Source: an uncultured Collinsella sp. (GTDB lineage: Bacteria; Actinomycetota; Coriobacteriia; Coriobacteriales; Coriobacteriaceae). Taken from it: a stretch of DNA of 9,295 nucleotides. Under the pieces are notes generated by a model. The model was not told where the DNA came from. It saw only the letters and a list, made by a program, of their open reading frames with translations, and searched no databases. The position numbers were made by a program, and so were the translations under genes. Shown here one piece after another: positions 6,304 to 9,295 of this stretch. The stretch is taken from the NCBI GenBank assembly GCA_900545055.1, contig UQXP01000058.1:1-9295 (forward strand). Direction: 5' to 3'. Each line of letters starts with the position of its first letter. Position 1 is the first letter of the stretch.

Positions 6304-6322
6304 GGGAGATTATCCACGCTCG
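6304..6322 (+). repeat. Third degenerate copy of the terminator arm
   Basis: GGGAGATTATCCACGCTCG matches the right terminator arm (6275-6293) at 16 of 19 positions as a direct repeat, 10 bases downstream. It could pair with the left arm (6228-6246) as an alternative. It lies in the 3' region shared by the convergent genes. Confidence 0.7.
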
Positions 6323-6358
6323 TTTCGCGCCGAAGGCGTGGCCTGCGACCTCGCTTTC

Positions 6359-6805
6359 CTACAGTTGCTCGAGCATAGCGGTGCAACCGTCGAGCACATC
6401 GCGGTAGGTGGCATCGAAATTGCCGGTGTACCAGGGATCGGCCACGTCGCCGGGGCGCTCGGTCCAATCGAGCAAGCGCGAAATCTTGCCGTCGGGGTCG
6501 TCGCCAAAGATGCGACGCAGGCTGCGCGCGTTCTCGGCATCCATATAGACAATGCGATCCCAGTCGCCATACTCCGCGCGACGCACCTGACGTGCGCGAT
6601 GTGCGACGATGGGAATTCCGGCCTCGCGTAGCTTGGCAACGGTACCGTGGTGCGGCGGGTTGCCAATCTCCTCAGTTGAGGTCGCTGCGGAATCGATGAC
6701 AAACTCCGCCTCGCGCCCAGCGCGGCGCACGAGCTCGGTAAACACCGACTCAGCCATCGTCGAGCGGCAGATGTTCCCATGGCAGATAAACAGTACACGT
6801 TGCAT
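6359..6805 (-). CDS. Low-molecular-weight protein-tyrosine phosphatase
   Basis: A 148-residue cytosolic phosphatase. The N-terminal P-loop CHGNICRS (8-15) gives the CX5R signature, with nucleophile Cys8 and phosphate-binding Arg14, and DPWY (123-126) supplies the general acid Asp123. The length is that of the family, which removes phosphate from tyrosine (or, in some members, arginine) residues. The start ATG at 6805 is preceded by AAAGGA with 8-base spacing; the 45 bases of in-frame sequence further upstream lack a ribosome binding site and do not resemble the family. It lies 51 bases after the MFS gene on the same strand with no terminator visible between, so cotranscription is likely. Substrates are unknown. 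Confidence 0.92.
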   Translation of the reverse strand: MQRVLFICHGNICRSTMAESVFTELVRRAGREAEFVIDSAATSTEEIGNPPHHGTVAKLREAGIPIVAHRARQVRRAEYGDWDRIVYMDAENARSLRRIFGDDPDGKISRLLDWTERPGDVADPWYTGNFDATYRDVLDGCTAMLEQL

Positions 6806-6813
6806 ATGCGGTT

Positions 6814-6819
6814 TCCTTT
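6814..6819 (-). promoter_or_regulatory. Ribosome binding site of the phosphatase gene
   Basis: AAAGGA on the minus strand, 8 bases before the ATG at 6805, fixes the start so that the P-loop begins at residue 8 as in the family. Confidence 0.6.
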
Positions 6820-6856
6820 CGATCGCCATCATCGAGCTCGAGTATCGCATCTGCGC

Positions 6857-8092
6857 TTACGCCCTCGCCCGCTTGCGCTCCCAGCGAGCCAGCTTAATCG
6901 TCACCAGCGTAAGCGCCCAGGCCACAAGCGAGAACGCGGCACCAACCGCGCCAACGTAGGCAATGCCAACGCTGCTCACCACGGCGCCGCCCACTGCGGT
7001 GCCAAACGAAATGCCGACGTTAAACGCCATGGGTTCTACCGAGCTCGCGAGTACCATCGATTTGGGATGGCGGCTGCGTGCCACGTTCATAAAGTGTGTG
7101 ATGCACGAGACTGAGAACAGGTACATGAGCAGCGCCAAGCTAAAGACAAAGACCAGCGCGAGCGGCATGGTGCCGCCCACGGCAAACAGCCCGAGCAACG
7201 CCGCAGCCTGCAGCACAAACGTCACAAGCAGTGCCTTCATGCCAAAACGTGCGTCGATCCATCCGCCCAGGATGTTCGAGATCAGGCAGAACACGCCGTA
7301 GGCCATAAGCGTGGTGCTCGCCTGAACAGTGCCCATACCCAGCACCTGCTCAAGATAAGGCGTAACGTAGCCGTAGAATACATAGACCGAGCCCACGCCA
7401 AACAAAAAGATAAGCATGCCGGTGATGATGCTCGGTTCGCGTAGCAGACCCGCCTGCTCGCGGAAGGTAGCGGGTTCGTCGGTCTGTCCGGCGCGCGGCA
7501 TAAACGCCACGAGCGCTCCGCAGATCAAAACGGCAAAGGTCAGCGTACCGTACATGGCCACGTGCCAATCGAGCGTGTCGGCCACAAACTTGCCGATCGA
7601 AGTGACAAAGACCATCGCCACGGAAAACGCGCCGTACACGACCGAGATGGCAAGCGAAGTTTGCTGCGGGGACAGCAGCTCGGGGATGTACGTCACGCCC
7701 ACGGCGAGCAGCGCGCCCGAGACGGATCCCAGGACAATGCGCGAGATAAAGAGCACCTGGAAGTTGGGCGCCAACGCCATGACCAGGTTGCCGAGCACAA
7801 AGATAATGCTGTAGCACACGAGCAGCTGGTAACGACGGAAGCGCCCCGTGCTGAGCGCAAGCACCGGCGTCGCGATGGCGTAGACCAGTGCAAAAACGCT
7901 GATGAGCTGGCCCGCAGCGGCAAGCGATATGCCGAGTTCCGTCGCCAAGTCACTTTCGATGCCGATGACCACGAACTCGGAGCAGCCGAGCGAGAATCCC
8001 AGCAGCACGAGCAGCGCCAGGCAGAGCCTGGTGCGCGCGGGGGAGAGCGCGGCGGCGGTTGACTTACTTTTAGGCGTGGTTGCGGCGGTCAA
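6857..8092 (-). CDS. MFS transporter, AraJ-like (DHA1) exporter
   Basis: An integral membrane protein of about 411 residues with alternating hydrophobic stretches consistent with twelve helices. The first helix ends in GCSEFVVIG, typical of AraJ/NepI-like drug:H+ antiporters, followed by a short GRFRR loop between helices 2 and 3 (motif A-like) and GGWIDARFG between helices 8 and 9. The C-terminus is basic (ARWERKRARA), as expected for a cytoplasmic end. The chosen start is TTG at 8092, because GGAG lies 8 bases upstream; a GTG at 8101 and a TTG at 8140 are in frame but weaker. It probably exports sugars, nucleosides or drugs by proton antiport; the substrate is not readable. It is divergent from the LpdD-IDI gene and upstream of the phosphatase gene. 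Confidence 0.88.
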   Translation of the reverse strand: MTAATTPKSKSTAAALSPARTRLCLALLVLLGFSLGCSEFVVIGIESDLATELGISLAAAGQLISVFALVYAIATPVLALSTGRFRRYQLLVCYSIIFVLGNLVMALAPNFQVLFISRIVLGSVSGALLAVGVTYIPELLSPQQTSLAISVVYGAFSVAMVFVTSIGKFVADTLDWHVAMYGTLTFAVLICGALVAFMPRAGQTDEPATFREQAGLLREPSIITGMLIFLFGVGSVYVFYGYVTPYLEQVLGMGTVQASTTLMAYGVFCLISNILGGWIDARFGMKALLVTFVLQAAALLGLFAVGGTMPLALVFVFSLALLMYLFSVSCITHFMNVARSRHPKSMVLASSVEPMAFNVGISFGTAVGGAVVSSVGIAYVGAVGAAFSLVAWALTLVTIKLARWERKRARA

Positions 8093-8100
8093 GGTTGTCA

Positions 8101-8104
8101 CTCC
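8101..8104 (-). promoter_or_regulatory. Ribosome binding site supporting a TTG start for the MFS gene
   Basis: GGAG on the minus strand stands 8 bases before TTG at 8092. No ATG is available in frame before the first membrane helix, so a rare start codon is needed whichever site is used. Confidence 0.5.
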
Positions 8105-8172
8105 AATGTCGCATGAATAAGCGGGATTCAATCCCTGCAACTCTAACAGAATGTGTCAGGTGCCTGCCTCCT

Positions 8173-8201
8173 TTGTCGCAGGCTGCGCTTGCCTGTATAG
8201 T
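8173..8201 (+). promoter_or_regulatory. Sigma70-type promoter of the LpdD-IDI fusion gene
   Basis: TTGTCG (8173-8178), a 17-base spacer and TATAGT (8196-8201) form a good promoter 53 bases before the start codon. The predicted start is near 8208. Confidence 0.6.
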
Positions 8202-8213
8202 CGCAATACAGGC
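8191..8213. promoter_or_regulatory. Putative operator palindrome over the promoter
   Basis: GCCTGTAT (8191-8198) and ATACAGGC (8206-8213) are perfect inverted repeats with a 7-base spacer. They cover the -10 box and the expected transcription start of the fusion gene, the usual place for a repressor site. The regulator is not in this window; the distant MarR operator has a different sequence. Confidence 0.5.
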
Positions 8214-8253
8214 GAAGATGGTCTCAGGTACATTGCGGGCGACAGGAGATCCC

Positions 8254-9150
8254 ATGGGTATGCACACGACAAAGGTTGTAGTGGGCGAGGGCAAGTTTGC
8301 GCTCGAGGCCCAGTTGACGGTGACGCCGCGAGGCATGGCGGTGTACGCCTGCTCGCCGGAGTTTGCGCACCTGGGCGCCACGGCGCAGGCCATTCCTCGC
8401 CCCGAGCCCGGCCGTACGGCGACGGTGAGCATCCTGGCCGTTCCGTGCCATCGAGACGAAATTCCGGCGCACGATATTGCGGCGGCGCTGGCCACGCGCT
8501 TTGGCGTGCCGGTAGTTGCAAGCACGGGTTTTCATGTGGAGAACGCGACCGCGGACGACTTGCGGCGCATGCTCGATACCACCAAGGAACTCATCGCCGC
8601 GCTCGAGGAGGCCGCAGCCCGCATTCTGCGCGCCGGCTGGGATGAGGGCGGCGCAGGCGCCGAGGTCGTGGCGGTCGATGCCGCGACCGGCGAGGCGCTT
8701 GGCCCCGTCGACCGCATCGAGGCCCATACCGGCGAGGGAATCCTGCATCAGGCATTTCTGACGCTTCTGGTCGAGGGCCAGGGCGAAGACGCGCGCCTGC
8801 TGCTCTGTCGTCGCAGTCCGCTCAAACGCCTGTGGGGCGGGGTGCTGGCCGATGGCTGTGCCGGCCATCCGCTCCCCGGGGAAGACGTCGCGGCCGCCAC
8901 GGCACGTCGCATCAACGAAGAGCTTGGCATCACGCGCGAGCCCGATCAGCTCAAGCACCTCGGACACGTGGTGTACCGCGAGGACCACGGCGACGGCCGC
9001 TGCGAGTGCGAATGGTGCGAGGTGTTCGTAGCCCATGTTGAGCCGGGCGAGCTGCATATCAACCAAGAGGAGATCTCGGAGGTGCGCCCGGTCGCCCCGC
9101 CCGAGCTCGACGGCTACCTGCGGGGTCGCCCCGAGCAGCTGGCCCCCTGA
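8254..9150 (+). CDS. Fusion: LpdD-like domain + type I IDI Nudix domain
   Basis: A 298-residue protein. Residues about 5-118 resemble the LpdD-like domain associated with prenylated-FMN-dependent decarboxylases: GEGKF (11-15), HLGA (39-42), PRP (48-50), a CHRDE segment (65-69) and GFHVENAT (92-99). Residues about 150-290 are a type I isopentenyl-diphosphate isomerase (IPP to DMAPP). They carry metal ligands matching the E. coli enzyme: His158 and His165 in AHTGEGILH, His205 in GHP, and Glu251 and Glu253 in ECEWC, plus a Nudix box from Gly204 to Ile226 with Glu222/Glu223. The catalytic cysteine position (E. coli Cys67) is Ala203, with Cys202 just before it. The start ATG at 8254 has AGGAG 5 bases upstream; an ATG two codons later is possible. 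It is probably cytoplasmic. The isomerase fold call is firm; the N-domain assignment and the isomerase activity are less certain. Confidence 0.82.
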   Translation: MGMHTTKVVVGEGKFALEAQLTVTPRGMAVYACSPEFAHLGATAQAIPRPEPGRTATVSILAVPCHRDEIPAHDIAAALATRFGVPVVASTGFHVENATADDLRRMLDTTKELIAALEEAAARILRAGWDEGGAGAEVVAVDAATGEALGPVDRIEAHTGEGILHQAFLTLLVEGQGEDARLLLCRRSPLKRLWGGVLADGCAGHPLPGEDVAAATARRINEELGITREPDQLKHLGHVVYREDHGDGRCECEWCEVFVAHVEPGELHINQEEISEVRPVAPPELDGYLRGRPEQLAP

Positions 9151-9177
9151 CTCCGCGAGGCCCTCAGCGACCCATCC

Positions 9178-9189
9178 ATCCGTACGGAT
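9178..9189. repeat. 12-base perfect palindrome
   Basis: ATCCGTACGGAT is fully self-complementary, 28 bases after the fusion gene's stop codon. It may be a dimeric protein-binding site or chance. Confidence 0.3.
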
Positions 9190-9195
9190 CTCGCT

Positions 9196-9227
9196 ATGTG
9201 AAACAAAAGACAGTCCCTTTGCCACAT
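9196..9227. repeat. Weak imperfect stem-loop downstream of the fusion gene
   Basis: ATGTG (9196-9200) and CACAT (9223-9227) flank an inner AAAG/CTTT pairing around ACAGTC. The stem is interrupted by an asymmetric internal loop. The role is unknown. Confidence 0.3.
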
Positions 9228-9233
9228 CCAAAC

Positions 9234-9295
9234 CGTCACAACATTTGATGAAAATCTCGAAAACGAGGAAAAGCGTCGAATGTTGTGACGCTTTT
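9234..9295 (+). terminator. Two mutually exclusive hairpins, probable terminator at the window end
   Basis: CGTCACAACATT (9234-9245) pairs perfectly over 12 bp with AATGTTGTGACG (9279-9290), and the loop holds CTCG-AAAA-CGAG. A second perfect 9-bp stem, AAAAGCGTC (9269-9277) with GACGCTTTT (9287-9295), shares the right arm, so both cannot form fully at once. The second stem ends in a T-run at the window edge and looks like an intrinsic terminator for the plus strand. Confidence 0.55.

Noticed and set aside
8224..9231. A 335-codon open frame on the minus strand opposite the LpdD-IDI gene
   Set aside because: The plus strand shows IDI motifs, a promoter and a ribosome site; the antisense frame has none.

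Overview
The window looks like chromosomal DNA from a high-GC gut actinobacterium of the class Coriobacteriia, most likely Collinsella or a close relative. This rests on GC-rich third codon positions, the style of the paired ABC exporter operon, the intergenic palindromes, and protein sequences that read as Coriobacteria or Clostridia. No marker gene proves the genus. Seven protein genes are supported. I see no tRNA, rRNA, CRISPR array, transposase or phage gene.

Layout. Bases 1-293 hold three inverted repeats, one probably the terminator of the minus-strand operon that follows. Bases 294-4519 (minus) are a three-gene operon: a MarR-type regulator followed by the two halves of a heterodimeric ABC exporter. 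Both junctions are 8-base stop/start overlaps (ATGATTAA and ATGAGTAA). A strong promoter (TTGACA, 17 bp, TAAATT) lies upstream, with a 9-bp inverted repeat spanning its -10 end and start site, which suggests autorepression. Bases 4572-5079 carry a perfect 12-bp-stem palindrome and a pair of 22-base inverted repeats but no convincing gene. Bases 5080-6226 (plus) are a pyridoxal/pyridoxamine kinase overlapped by a small Cys/His-rich protein of the TIGR04076 type. A terminator palindrome with a third, degenerate arm copy follows. Bases 6359-8092 (minus) hold a low-molecular-weight tyrosine phosphatase and an AraJ-like MFS exporter. Bases 8254-9150 (plus) encode a two-domain protein, and the window ends in two overlapping, mutually exclusive hairpins.

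The most interesting gene is the last. Its N-terminal half resembles the LpdD-like domain linked to prenylated-flavin (prFMN) enzymes. Its C-terminal half is a type I isopentenyl-diphosphate isomerase (IDI) Nudix domain. Since prFMN is built from a dimethylallyl group, the fusion may join prenyl supply to prFMN maturation. The IDI metal ligands are all present, but the usual catalytic cysteine position holds alanine with a cysteine one residue earlier, so the activity needs testing.

How the genes work together. The MarR/ABC operon is a self-contained regulated efflux module. The B6 kinase and the TIGR04076 protein appear translationally coupled. The phosphatase and MFS exporter may be cotranscribed. 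The MFS gene and the LpdD-IDI gene are divergent across a region with a good plus-strand promoter overlapped by a palindromic operator candidate.
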